Assembly: GCF_025960875.1 (NCBI RefSeq)
Contig: NZ_JAODLR010000028.1
Span: forward strand, 1 to 54,917
Reading direction: 5' to 3'
Length of the DNA stretch: 54,917 nt
Origin: Crystallibacter permensis
GTDB lineage: Bacteria > Actinomycetota > Actinomycetes > Actinomycetales > Micrococcaceae
This document shows positions 37,098 through 45,900 of this stretch, piece by piece; the stretch's first letter is position 1, and the number at the start of each line of letters is the position of its first letter. A program made the translations under genes and the position numbers. A model generated the notes under the pieces. It was not told where the DNA came from, searched no databases, and worked only from the letters and a program-made list of their open reading frames with translations.

Positions 37098-38315
37098 TCA
37101 GTTCTTGACGTAGCCGTTCGGGTTCAGGACGTACTTGGTGGCGGCGCCGGCGTCGAACTCGGCGTAGCCCTTGGGCGCGTCTTCGAGGGGGATGGCCTTG
37201 GCGTTGACGGCCTTGGCGATCTGGACCTTGTCGTGCAGGATCGCCATCATCAGCTGCCGGTTGTACTTCATGACCGGGCACTGGCCGGTGGTGAAGGACA
37301 GCGACTTGGCCCAGCCGGTGCCGAGACTGATGGAGAGCGAACCGTGCTGCGCGGCTTCATCCGCCGCCCCGGGATCGCCGGTGACATAGAGCCCGGGGAT
37401 GCCCAGCGCGCCGCCGGCGGCGGTGATGTCCATCAACGAGTTCAACACGGTGGCCGGCGCCTCGTGCGAGGAGTCCTTGCCATGGCCGCGGGCTTCGAAA
37501 CCAACGGCATCGATGCCGCAGTCCACTTCGGGCACGCCCAGGAGCTGCTCGATCTGGTCCTTCGGATCGCCCTTGGACACGTCCACGGTTTCACAGCCGA
37601 AGCTGCGTGCCTGCGCGAGCCTTTGTTCGTTGAGGTCCCCCACAATAACGACGGCGGCGCCGAGTAATTGCGCGCCGACCGCGGCAGCAAGGCCAACCGG
37701 CCCGGCACCGGCCACATACACGGTGGAGCCGACCCCGACGCCGGCGGTGACGGCGCCGTGGAATCCGGTGGGCAGGATGTCGGAGAGCATGGTCAGGTCC
37801 ATGATCTTCTCCAAGGCCTGGTCGCGGTCCGGGAACTTCAGCAGGTTCCAGTCCGCGTAGGGGACCATGACGTACTCGGCCTGGCCGCCGACCCAGCCGC
37901 CCATATCGACGTAGCCGTAGGCGCTGCCGGGACGATCCGGGTTCACGTTCAGGCAGATGCCGGTCTTGCGTTCCTTGCAGTTGCGGCAGCGGCCGCAGGA
38001 AATGTTGAACGGGACTGAGACGATGTCGCCGGTCTTGATGAATTCGACGTCGGGTCCGCATTCGATGACCTCGCCGGTGATTTCGTGTCCCAGCACCAGA
38101 TCGGTCGGGGCAGTGGTGCGGCCGCGGACCATGTGCTGGTCCGAGCCGCAGATGTTGGTGGTAACTGTTCGCAGAATGACGCCGTGGGGAACCTTGCGGC
38201 CAATGTTGGCCGGATTGATCCCCGGGGCGTCCCTGAGGTCGAAGGTGGGGTAGTCGGTGTCGATGACTTCGACTTTCCCTGGTCCTTTGTAGGCAACGGC
38301 TCTGTTTCCTGACAC
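37098..38315 (-). CDS. fdhA: Glutathione-independent formaldehyde dehydrogenase
   Basis: A 405-residue zinc-dependent medium-chain dehydrogenase of the Pseudomonas putida FdhA type, which oxidises formaldehyde with NAD+ without a thiol cofactor. TTNICGSDQHMVRGR holds the catalytic Cys, GHEITGEVIECG follows, and CGRCRNCKERKTGIC carries the structural zinc cysteines. The Rossmann motif is VAGAGPVGLAAAVGAQLLGA. I place the start at the GTG at 38315 with AAGGAG upstream; longer frames lack a ribosome site. It is between a HbpS/GlcG-like gene and the LigM-like gene, so the operon is built around C1 release. Confidence 0.92.
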   Translation of the reverse strand: MSGNRAVAYKGPGKVEVIDTDYPTFDLRDAPGINPANIGRKVPHGVILRTVTTNICGSDQHMVRGRTTAPTDLVLGHEITGEVIECGPDVEFIKTGDIVSVPFNISCGRCRNCKERKTGICLNVNPDRPGSAYGYVDMGGWVGGQAEYVMVPYADWNLLKFPDRDQALEKIMDLTMLSDILPTGFHGAVTAGVGVGSTVYVAGAGPVGLAAAVGAQLLGAAVVIVGDLNEQRLAQARSFGCETVDVSKGDPKDQIEQLLGVPEVDCGIDAVGFEARGHGKDSSHEAPATVLNSLMDITAAGGALGIPGLYVTGDPGAADEAAQHGSLSISLGTGWAKSLSFTTGQCPVMKYNRQLMMAILHDKVQIAKAVNAKAIPLEDAPKGYAEFDAGAATKYVLNPNGYVKN

Positions 38316-38409
38316 GGGGCATGACTCCTTATTTCTGGACCGCACGGTGATAGCCATCACGCTAGCGGACTTCACTCACTATGGCTATAGGTACTTAGGA
38401 ACGCAGCTG

Positions 38410-38811
38410 TCAGAGCGCGCCGGCGCCGGCCTCCGCAACGGTCTGGTCCTGCTCACCGCTGCCGCCGCTGACACCAATCGCGCCGACAACCTGGCCTTCC
38501 CGGCTGAGCGGCACGCCGCCGGCGAAAATCATGATCCGGCCCTGGTTGCTGGCGTGGATGCCGTAGAACTGGTTGCCCGGCTGCGAGTTGTCGCCCAGGT
38601 CCTTGGTCTGGATGTCGAAGGCACGGGAGGTGAAGGCCTTGTTGATTGAGATGTCGATGCTGCCCAGCCAGGCGCCATCCATCCGCACGTGCGAGATGAG
38701 GTTGCCACCGGCATCGACGACGGCGATGTTCATCGGCTGGCCGATTTCTTCTGCGCGGGCTTCGGCGGCCGCGATGATGCTGCGGGCATCGGCAAGGGTA
38801 AGGGCGTTCAT
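38410..38811 (-). CDS. HbpS/GlcG-like (DUF336) protein
   Basis: A 133-residue cytoplasmic protein of the heme-degrading/heme-binding GlcG family. LTLADARSIIAAAEARAEE, NIAVVDAGGNLISHVRMDGA, INKAFTSRAFDI and the GGVPL-R-GQVVGAIGVSGGSGEQD loop are the family marks. Members occur with many catabolic operons and have no settled function. AGGAG site before the ATG. It leads the operon with fdhA and the LigM-like gene, 94 bases ahead of fdhA. Confidence 0.87.
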   Translation of the reverse strand: MNALTLADARSIIAAAEARAEEIGQPMNIAVVDAGGNLISHVRMDGAWLGSIDISINKAFTSRAFDIQTKDLGDNSQPGNQFYGIHASNQGRIMIFAGGVPLSREGQVVGAIGVSGGSGEQDQTVAEAGAGAL

Positions 38812-38842
38812 TCTTGTCTCCTAGCGCTGGTTCCGCCGGCAT

Positions 38843-38877
38843 GGCTCGGCTCGACTCGATTCGATTCGATTCGACAC
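38843..38877. repeat. Pentanucleotide tandem repeat upstream of the HbpS-like gene
   Basis: Seven 5-base units run as GGCTC, GGCTC, GACTC, GATTC, GATTC, GATTC, GACAC, with three identical GATTC in the centre. The array lies 32-66 bases before the ATG at 38811, in the promoter or leader. Such arrays can change length by slippage. Confidence 0.7.
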
Positions 38878-38929
38878 GGCGCCGGTGCGGCTCTGCGCCA
38901 GTGCTCGGATGCGGCGGGTATGCCCCACG

Positions 38930-38956
38930 CTAGTCCTCTTGTCCAGTGGTGACTAG
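38930..38956. promoter_or_regulatory. Inverted repeat upstream of the C1 operon
   Basis: CTAGTC (38930-38935) and GACTAG (38951-38956) are exact complements 15 bases apart. TTGTCC/GGACAA arms overlap them. The site is about 120-145 bases before the HbpS-like start and could be an operator. Confidence 0.35.
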
Positions 38957-38960
38957 GGAC

Positions 38961-38999
38961 AAAAAACGGGGCCGCGCGGCTTGTGCCGCGCAGGCCCGT
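38961..38999 (-). terminator. Intrinsic terminator of the M23 peptidase gene
   Basis: On the minus strand, GCGCGGC-ACAA-GCCGCGC with flanking GC pairs is followed by TTTTTTG. This is a strong rho-independent terminator 40 bases after the stop. Confidence 0.8.
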
Positions 39000-39038
39000 T
39001 CGGGTCTGGCCGTCGATCCGCCGAGGCGGATGTTGTGG

Positions 39039-39845
39039 CTAGAGGTACTTTGCCGGGTCTACTTCCGCGCCGTCGACGACGACCTCGAAGTGCAGGTGGC
39101 AACCGGTGGAATTGCCGGTGGTGCCCAGATCGGCGATGGAAGCGCCGGCCGAGACCCGTTCGCCCTGGCTGACGTCGATGCTCTGCAGGTGGTTGTAGGT
39201 GGTCTTCATGCCATTGCTGTGCTCAATGACAATGCGGTTGCCGTAGCCGGCGGCGCTGGAGGAAGCCTCGACGATCTTGCCGGCAGCAGCAGCCTTGACA
39301 TCGGTACCGCAGGCGAGGGCGTAATCGGAGCCGTTGTGGAACTCGCCGGCTGCCCCGGTGACCGGGTTGATCCGGTAGCCGAAGCCCGAGGACTGGTTCA
39401 GGTCAGCGACCGGGGAAGCCAGCCCGCTGGCTGCAGTCTTCTTCGGAGCAGGCTTGGACTCCTTCTTCGGTTCGGCCTTCTCGACGGAGGCGGCCTTGAC
39501 CTCGGTCTTCGGCTCACCCTTCTGCTCCGGGGCAGCCTTGCTGGTCACTTCGATGCGCTCGAACTTCATCTCGCTGTCCTGAGCCGCAGTCACCGGGGCC
39601 GAAGAGATGCTGGCGGCGCTGGCGGCGTTCAGGTCTTCGTTCCCGGAGACCGCCTGGGCGGTAGGAACGGCGGCCAGGGCAATGATGCCGGTGGCAGCCA
39701 GGGCCAGGCCGGCCTTCTGGGAGGCGGTAGCGGAAAAGCGGCGCTTCGACGCTCGGCGGCCTTCGCTGTCATGGTTCCGCACGGCGGTCGGCAAGGAAGT
39801 GTCGGTGGCGCGACGGCGTCCGCGCGCAGGCTTATTAGTGTGCAA
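39039..39845 (-). CDS. Secreted M23 (LytM-type) peptidoglycan endopeptidase
   Basis: A 268-residue secreted protein. A long basic head and a hydrophobic signal (AGLALAATGIIALAAVPTAQA) precede a Lys/Glu/Pro/Ala-rich linker. The zinc peptidase domain fills the last ~125 residues, with HNGSDYA (first His and Asp) and GCHLHFEV (HxH) as ligands. It should cut peptide cross-links in cell wall peptidoglycan. I favour the TTG at 39845 because a GAGAGGA site precedes it and the riboswitch ends just upstream. A GTG at 39905 would lie inside the riboswitch core and is rejected as a start. Confidence 0.88.
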   Translation of the reverse strand: MHTNKPARGRRRATDTSLPTAVRNHDSEGRRASKRRFSATASQKAGLALAATGIIALAAVPTAQAVSGNEDLNAASAASISSAPVTAAQDSEMKFERIEVTSKAAPEQKGEPKTEVKAASVEKAEPKKESKPAPKKTAASGLASPVADLNQSSGFGYRINPVTGAAGEFHNGSDYALACGTDVKAAAAGKIVEASSSAAGYGNRIVIEHSNGMKTTYNHLQSIDVSQGERVSAGASIADLGTTGNSTGCHLHFEVVVDGAEVDPAKYL

Positions 39846-39860
39846 AGGGGAGGTCCTCTC

Positions 39861-40048
39861 GTATGCGCCTGCGAAGTTAGCTGTCGGATTCGAGAGAGAG
39901 TTCACTCGGTTCGGTCAGCGGCAGCAATGTGCCTTCGATGTTGCTGACAGAACTTCACCCCAAGGCGCCCCCAAGCGCCGTGTGTGGTTCCTCCGCCCCT
40001 GTCTGGAAAGAATTGAACGGGCTGATCCGCTGACAGGGCTAGGCGTAC
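39861..40048 (-). ncRNA. ydaO/yuaA cyclic di-AMP riboswitch
   Basis: Read on the minus strand, the leader of the M23 gene contains the ydaO landmarks: GGAGGAACCA, then TTGGGGTGAAG, and the diagnostic 3' block ATCCGACAGCTAACTTCG followed by CAGGCG. P1 can be drawn between GTACGCCT (40048-40041) and AGGCG-CA-TAC (39870-39861). In actinobacteria this element commonly precedes cell wall hydrolase genes, so the context fits. A TGATCCG/CGGATCA helix (40054-40048 with 40029-40023) touches the 5' strand of P1 and may be part of the switch. The class usually turns genes off when c-di-AMP is high. Confidence 0.9.
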
Positions 40049-40208
40049 GGATCAGGCTCTTACCACTTGTTGCGTAAGAATGCCTTTCAAAAGTATCGTG
40101 TCGGCGTGTCTTGTTACAAATTCGTTATGCGTGTTTGTGGACACACGAAGCACTGCCGATGTAAAAGCTCGGCCGGTCACACGGCGCCGGCTGGGGCGTT
40201 TCAGCGAT

Positions 40209-41585
40209 TTATGCCGCCTGGTGCTGCCGGGCCCAGGCGTTGTAGCCGCCCGCAACATCGGCGACGTCGGCATAGCCGAGCGCCTTCAGCGCGCTCGCGG
40301 CCACACTGGAGCGCCAGCCGCTGGCGCAGTGCACTACGATGCGTTTGTCCGCCGGGAGCTCGTCGTGGCGTTGCGGCAGTTCGGCCAGCGGAATGTGCAC
40401 GGTTCCGGGAATGGCGCCGTCCTCCCGCTCTCCGGCATTGCGGACATCGAGCACCACGGTTTCAGGATCGGCCAGGGTGCTGTCCAGCGCATCCGCCGGG
40501 ACCCGGTCCGTGCGGCCGGCCAGCTGAGGCTGCGCCGCGAGGAGGTCGGGAAGGTTCGGGACGAAGCCGACCACTCTGTCGCAACCAATGCGGGCAAGAC
40601 CTAGTTGGACTTCGGCTTCCCTGCCCGGCTCGGCCGCAATGACGATCACGTCGCGGTGGTCGAAGAACATGCCCGCCGTTTCCTCAAAGCGCCCGTCAAT
40701 GCCCACGTTGATGGAGCCGGCCAGATGGCCTGCGGCGAACAGTTTCGGCGGCCGCGCATCAAGAATCCGCGCCCCTGAAGACAGCGCGCGTTCCAGCGCA
40801 TCCTCCGGGAGTGCCGCGGGGTGCAGTTTGCTTGCCATCACCGGATGCCGGCTGCGGTTCAGTCGGGCGTCGGTGGCAAAGTACGTCGGAGCGGACGGTT
40901 GGCCGCTGGTGATCAGGTCCACGAATTCGTCCTCGCTCATCGGCTGGACGGAAGGGTTCGCGGCCTGCTGCTGCCCGATCGTCGATTCCCGCTCGGCCGA
41001 GAGGTTCTTCCCGCATGCGCTTCCTGCGGTGTGCGCGGGAAGCAGGCGCACGCTGCCATCAAGCTTCATCAGATCATCGTGCACCGAGTGATAGAGCGCG
41101 CGGGCCAGTTCCACGGGATCAGCGCCGACGGATGCGGCAAGGTCAGGCCGGCCCACATCGCCGATGAAGAGGGTGTCTCCGGTCAGGGCCGCATGCGGTG
41201 TTTTGTCCGTTGCGTGCTCGCGGACCAGCACGGTGATGGACTCCCAAGTGTGGCCGGGGGTCTCATGGATCTCCAGTTCGACCTCACCCAGCGAAATCCT
41301 TTCACCGTGATGCAGTTTGCGGAAATCGTAGACAGCTTCCGCTTGGGCGCCGAGCCCTATCCACGCCCTGGTGGCAGCCGCCAGCTCGAGATGTCCGGCC
41401 ACAAAATCCGCATGGAAGTGGGTGTCGATCACGCCCACGATCGTGAGGTTGTTCCGGGAGGCGTCGTCCAGGTACTGATCGATGTCCCGCTGCGGGTCCA
41501 CGACAACGGCATTTCCGGTGGTCTCGTCTCCGATCAAATAGGAACTCAACGACAAGGAACTGAGGTGGTATTGATTCAGGATCAC
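40209..41585 (-). CDS. MBL-fold persulfide dioxygenase fused to two rhodanese domains
   Basis: A 458-residue fusion. The N-terminal ETHE1-like metallo-beta-lactamase domain (about 1-240) has DTHFHADFVAGH, ETPGHT and LTGDTLFIGDVGRPDL, the iron site of persulfide dioxygenases. Two rhodanese domains follow. The first (about 265-350) has lost its cysteine (VIAAEPGRE), while the second (about 365-455) has the active loop VHCASGWRSS. It should oxidise glutathione- or other thiol-persulfide sulfur to sulfite and limit sulfide toxicity. GTG start with AAGGAGG five bases upstream. Confidence 0.9.
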   Translation of the reverse strand: MILNQYHLSSLSLSSYLIGDETTGNAVVVDPQRDIDQYLDDASRNNLTIVGVIDTHFHADFVAGHLELAAATRAWIGLGAQAEAVYDFRKLHHGERISLGEVELEIHETPGHTWESITVLVREHATDKTPHAALTGDTLFIGDVGRPDLAASVGADPVELARALYHSVHDDLMKLDGSVRLLPAHTAGSACGKNLSAERESTIGQQQAANPSVQPMSEDEFVDLITSGQPSAPTYFATDARLNRSRHPVMASKLHPAALPEDALERALSSGARILDARPPKLFAAGHLAGSINVGIDGRFEETAGMFFDHRDVIVIAAEPGREAEVQLGLARIGCDRVVGFVPNLPDLLAAQPQLAGRTDRVPADALDSTLADPETVVLDVRNAGEREDGAIPGTVHIPLAELPQRHDELPADKRIVVHCASGWRSSVAASALKALGYADVADVAGGYNAWARQHQAA

Positions 41586-41767
41586 CGGTCCTCCTTGCGG
41601 GAGAAGGCCCTTGCCGGGGGTCTTGTCGGATGATGGTTATCCCAGTGTGGCACCGTTTGTATGCGCGCAACAGGAACACCATCCCTCCGGCAGGAATAAT
41701 CCGCCAGCACTCCCGGTTGTGAAGATAGATGCAATCGCATGAACAATGAAGGCATAAGGAGAAACCG

Positions 41768-42391
41768 GTGTCAGAGCGCAAAATCGTGGTGTTGTCCGCA
41801 GGGCTGGGCGTACCGTCTTCCAGCCGCCTGCTGGCGGATCAGCTGGCAAAATCCACCGCGGGCCGGTTCCGTCAAGAAGGGGCCGATACTTCCGTGAAGA
41901 CCTTCGAACTGCGTGAGTACGCCGTGGATATCGCCAACAACATGGTGGCGGGCTATGCCGCGCCAAGGCTCCAGGAATTGATCGATGCTGTCACCGCGGC
42001 AGATGCGCTCATTGCTGTCACACCGGTCTTCAGCGCCTCCTACAGCGGACTCTTCAAGTCCTTCTTCGACGTCATAGACAAGGATGCCCTGGCTGGTAAG
42101 CCCGTACTCGTCGGCGCGACCGGCGGCACCGCGCGCCATTCGCTGGCCCTGGACTACGCAATCCGCCCGCTCTTCAGCTACCTGCGCGCGCGCACAACCC
42201 AAACAGTGGTGTTCGCTGCGCCGGAAGACTGGGGTGGCGCGGATGAGGCCGGCGGCGGCATCGTGCGCCGGGCAGGCCGTGCAGCAGCGGAACTGGTGGC
42301 GCTGGTCCAGGATGTACCCGCCGAAGAGCAGGGACGCGGCGGCATCGAGTCAATGAGTTTCGAAGAAATCCTGGCCAACGTCGGCCACTGA
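41768..42391 (+). CDS. NADPH-dependent FMN reductase family (CE1759-like)
   Basis: A 207-residue flavodoxin-fold protein. LSAGLGVPSSSRLLADQLA binds the FMN phosphate and TPVFSASYSGLFKSFFD and GATGGTARHSLALDYA form the isoalloxazine pocket. The actinobacterial subgroup is annotated as an FMN reductase partner of LLM-type monooxygenases. None is adjacent here, so the electron acceptor is unknown. GTG start with AAGGAG. It is divergent from the persulfide dioxygenase gene. Confidence 0.87.
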   Translation: MSERKIVVLSAGLGVPSSSRLLADQLAKSTAGRFRQEGADTSVKTFELREYAVDIANNMVAGYAAPRLQELIDAVTAADALIAVTPVFSASYSGLFKSFFDVIDKDALAGKPVLVGATGGTARHSLALDYAIRPLFSYLRARTTQTVVFAAPEDWGGADEAGGGIVRRAGRAAAELVALVQDVPAEEQGRGGIESMSFEEILANVGH

Positions 42392-42439
42392 CTGCGGCTG
42401 GAAAAATGCGTCGGCATACGGCTGCTCATTGAGGAATCG

Positions 42440-42467
42440 GAGCCCCGTGTGCTACTGCCCGGGGTTC
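42440..42467. terminator. Hairpin between convergent FMN reductase and split-barrel genes
   Basis: GAGCCCCG (42440-42447) pairs with CGGGGTTC (42460-42467), one pair being G-U, around a 12-base loop. It has no T-run on either side. Confidence 0.4.
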
Positions 42468-42475
42468 GGTGTTGA

Positions 42476-42901
42476 TTAGTCGCGCTCCGGTTGCTCGCCC
42501 AAGATGAAGTGCCTTCCGCTGACGTGTACCGGTTTGAGTTCGATGTAGAAATCCTTGAGGGTTGGAATCCACGTCTTGAGGCCGAGCTTTTCGGCGGCGG
42601 CGATTTCATCGCCGGACTGCAGCACCCTGGCCGTTCCTTTGACGACGACGCTCCACGCCTCATCGCTGGTGATCCCGTCCGTTTCGAATACAACGTTCTC
42701 GTTGATCGTGACTTCAGCCAGCTTGGTGCCTGGTGCGCTGCGCATCAGCAGCTTGCCATCGTGGGCGAGGTAGTTGATGGGGAAGATATCCGTCTCGCCG
42801 GCGACGGTCAGGACAATGCGGCCGTGTTGGGTCTTTTCCAGCAGTTTCCAAGATTGCTCGTCGGTGAGTTCTAGGACCGGTTCATCGTGTTGGAACATCA
42901 T
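42476..42901 (-). CDS. PNPOx-like flavin-binding split-barrel protein
   Basis: A 141-residue member of the pyridoxamine 5'-phosphate oxidase-like superfamily, of the short actinobacterial type. KLLEKTQHGRIVLTVAGETD, FPINYLAHDGKLLMRSAPGTK, VVFETDGI and EAWSVVVKGTARVL follow the split beta-barrel pattern. Such proteins bind FMN, F420 or heme, and the cofactor cannot be told from sequence. The start may be the first or second of two adjacent ATGs. Confidence 0.86.
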   Translation of the reverse strand: MMFQHDEPVLELTDEQSWKLLEKTQHGRIVLTVAGETDIFPINYLAHDGKLLMRSAPGTKLAEVTINENVVFETDGITSDEAWSVVVKGTARVLQSGDEIAAAEKLGLKTWIPTLKDFYIELKPVHVSGRHFILGEQPERD

Positions 42902-42970
42902 GCACCCATTCTTCTACACTGCGTAGAAAAAAGAAATGGTTATCGTCCGCAATGCGAGCAGATCAGGGAT

Positions 42971-45900
42971 TCAGTCCGGCAGGCATAGTCCAATGAAAGC
43001 ACCCAGCTCTTCAAGTCCCTCCGGCTTGCTGGGGAGATAGCTGGTCAGCTCGCGGGAGCGGACGATGACGGCCCGCCACTGCCCGCGGGAAACAGCTACG
43101 TTGGTCCGATTGCGGTTGAGTACGAATTCCATTCCTCGCGGCGCTTCTGACGGCGCCGATACTGCCGTCGATACGATCACCACCGGAGCTTCCTGGCCCT
43201 GGAACTTATCCACGGTTCCCACCCGGACACCGTCCAGCCCGGCTGATTCAAGCTGGTGCCGGATCCACTGGACCTGGGCGTTGTAGGGCGCCACCACCAG
43301 AATGTCCGCGGGGGCCAGCGGTCGGGTTGTGCCGCCGTCCGTCCATTGCAGGCCGAGGTGCCGCTGGACCTGCCGGAGAACTTCAGCGGCCTCCTCGGCA
43401 GACGACGTCGAATTTCCCTGATGGTCCAGCAGGACGCATTCCACGCCTGCAGGCGCACCCTGAAGTCGGCGCCCGTCGGCCGCTGGCGCGCTATGCAGGC
43501 GGCCCTCGTAGGCGAGCCGGGAAACTGCGGCGCACAAATCCGGGTGCATCCGCCAGGTCAGGGCGAGGAAGTATCCCAGTTCCGGCGGCAGCGTGGCATG
43601 CCCTGCCGACAGCCAGCCCAGGGCGGAGGTATCCACCGGTTCCGGATGGGTGGCCTGGGTGACTTGCGGCAACTGCTGCGGATCTCCCAGCAGGAGCAGG
43701 CGGCGGGTGGCACGGGAGACAGCCAGGGTGTTGGCCAAGGAAAACTGTCCCGCCTCGTCAATGACCAGCAGATCCAGCGAACCCGGGGGGACTTTGCTGC
43801 CGGTCATCGTCCAAGCCGTGCCGCCTACCAGCGCCCCGCCCGGTTCCGTGAGCAGCCGTTCCACCTCGGCGTCCGTGCGGTTCCGCCACGGAACGTTCTC
43901 CCCATTGAGTTTCTTGGCCACCCGCTCCAGCGGAACGCGGCCCTTATCTACGGCCGCCTTCATCATGTTTTCCACGACCGCGTGGGACTGTCCGACCACG
44001 CCAACCTTCCAGCCCTGCGCCACTAAGCAGCCGATGACATGAGCGCCAATGTGCGTCTTGCCGGAGCCGGGCGGACCTTGGACAGCCAGGTAGGAACGGT
44101 CCAATGCCTCGACAGCTGCGGTGATCGCGTCGATGTAGCCGTCCGGCTCTTGTGCAGCGACCGGTAGTGACGCGTGGCTGCGCAATCGTGGCGGAACACG
44201 GCGAAGCAGATCGAGTGCCGGATGCGGCGGCAGTTGAGGCAATCCGCTGCTCACCAGCCCGGCAAGCTCCGCCAGCGCTTGCTTCAGCGACGTGGTTGCC
44301 GGCGGCTGGTTCGGAGACAACGCCATCGGCAACTGGTCATACGGATCCGCCTTGGAAGGCAGGCGCTCCTGGACCAGCAGGACATCCATGTCGCCGGCCG
44401 CGTCCAACTCGATGACCTGCGTTTCAAAGCAGTAGCTGCGCTGGTCAACGCCGGTGTCCCTGGCCTGTAGGAAGTCCGGAAACGGCCGGTCGTAGAGCCG
44501 GCACAGCGAGGTGCCTTCCTTGATGGTCGAGCCGGGGGCCAGCGTGCCGGTCAGCCGGAGCAGGCGGACGGGATTCCGCTTGCCCGGCGGCACGGCCCAC
44601 TCCTCAACAATCTCCGCGTCTTGCACGATGAACACGTCCCTGGTGTCGGCCCAGTCCGGCGCCGGCGCGTTCAGCCGGTCGAAGTGGGTCCACCAGAACT
44701 GCTTGTCTTCGCGCCGGTGGTAGCCGACCGCCGCGGCAACCATGGCGATGGCTTGGTCATCAGCGGACAATGGTTCGCCCGTATGTGCGGCCCTGGCCGC
44801 AGCCGCCGCCACATGGTCCAGCAACCGCCGCTCGTCCTGGGACGGCTCGTCCGGAACTTCAGCTGCCTTTCCTCCGTCGATCGCGGCAGCGTTTGCGGCT
44901 GCGCCATCGGCGGTCGAGCCGGGCTGGATGCCCCGTTCGGCCGCCAGCTTGAGCAGCCAGTTGCGCAACTCGAGGGTGGAGACGCAGTCGTATTCGTTAT
45001 AGTCGCTGATGCCCGCGAGGATCTTCGCCGCGTCATCGGTCCGGCCGGCGTCGCGTGCCTCGCAGTAGTGGGCGTAGGCCACCACCGATGCGCCGGCGTC
45101 TGTCACATCGCCGCTGCGCAGATTGTCTCCCATGTACAGCGGCTCGAGTTTCTTGATGCTGTAGGAGTTCTCCGAGATCCGCAGGCTGTTGCGCACCGTG
45201 TCGTAGAGGTCAACCAGTACGCCTTCGCGCAGCAGTCCGTCCACGGCGTCCTCGCCCAGGACGTGCTGCAGCGACAGCCGGCGCAGGGCCGCCTTTTCGT
45301 AATTGGCGTAGTGGTAAATGTGCAGGTCAGGATACCGTTCGCGCCGCTGCGCCACGTAGTCGAGGAAGTCAGCCAGCGCCTGGCCTTCCTCGGCACGGCT
45401 GTGCGCCCAGAACGGCAGGAACGGCGGTTTGTCCCGCGGGGAGACCGGGTTCTCCACCACGCCGAAAAGGTACTCGAGGCCCCAGACACCGGCACCATCC
45501 TGCCACAGCGGATCCCCCTCGAAATCGAAGAAAATGTCACCCTCGCTGGGGCGGGGGAGCGCGGCCAGCGCGTTTTGCTCCAGCACCCGGTAGGAGACCT
45601 TGTGCGGCTCGCCGTCTTTGTCTGCGAACATGACCGATCCGTCCGGCTCCTGGACCCCGGTCTGCATGCGCGCCTGATCCCGCAGCCGGGCCAATGTTCC
45701 GCCGGAGCTTTCGCCCGCCGGCAGTGGCATGGCGGCGAGGTCATCGATGGTGCGGATGCCGTCTGCCATCAGCTGGCGCCGGCGCGTGGTGCTCATATGC
45801 GAAACCAGCAGCAGGTCCCGGTGCAGCTTGACCTGCTCGGAGCAGTATTCGCAGCGGCCGCAGGCCGTGTAGCGTTCGTCATTCCAGACGACCGGATCCG

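Noticed and set aside
38843-38877. CRISPR-like array.
   Set aside because: Units are five bases with no spacers; it is a microsatellite.
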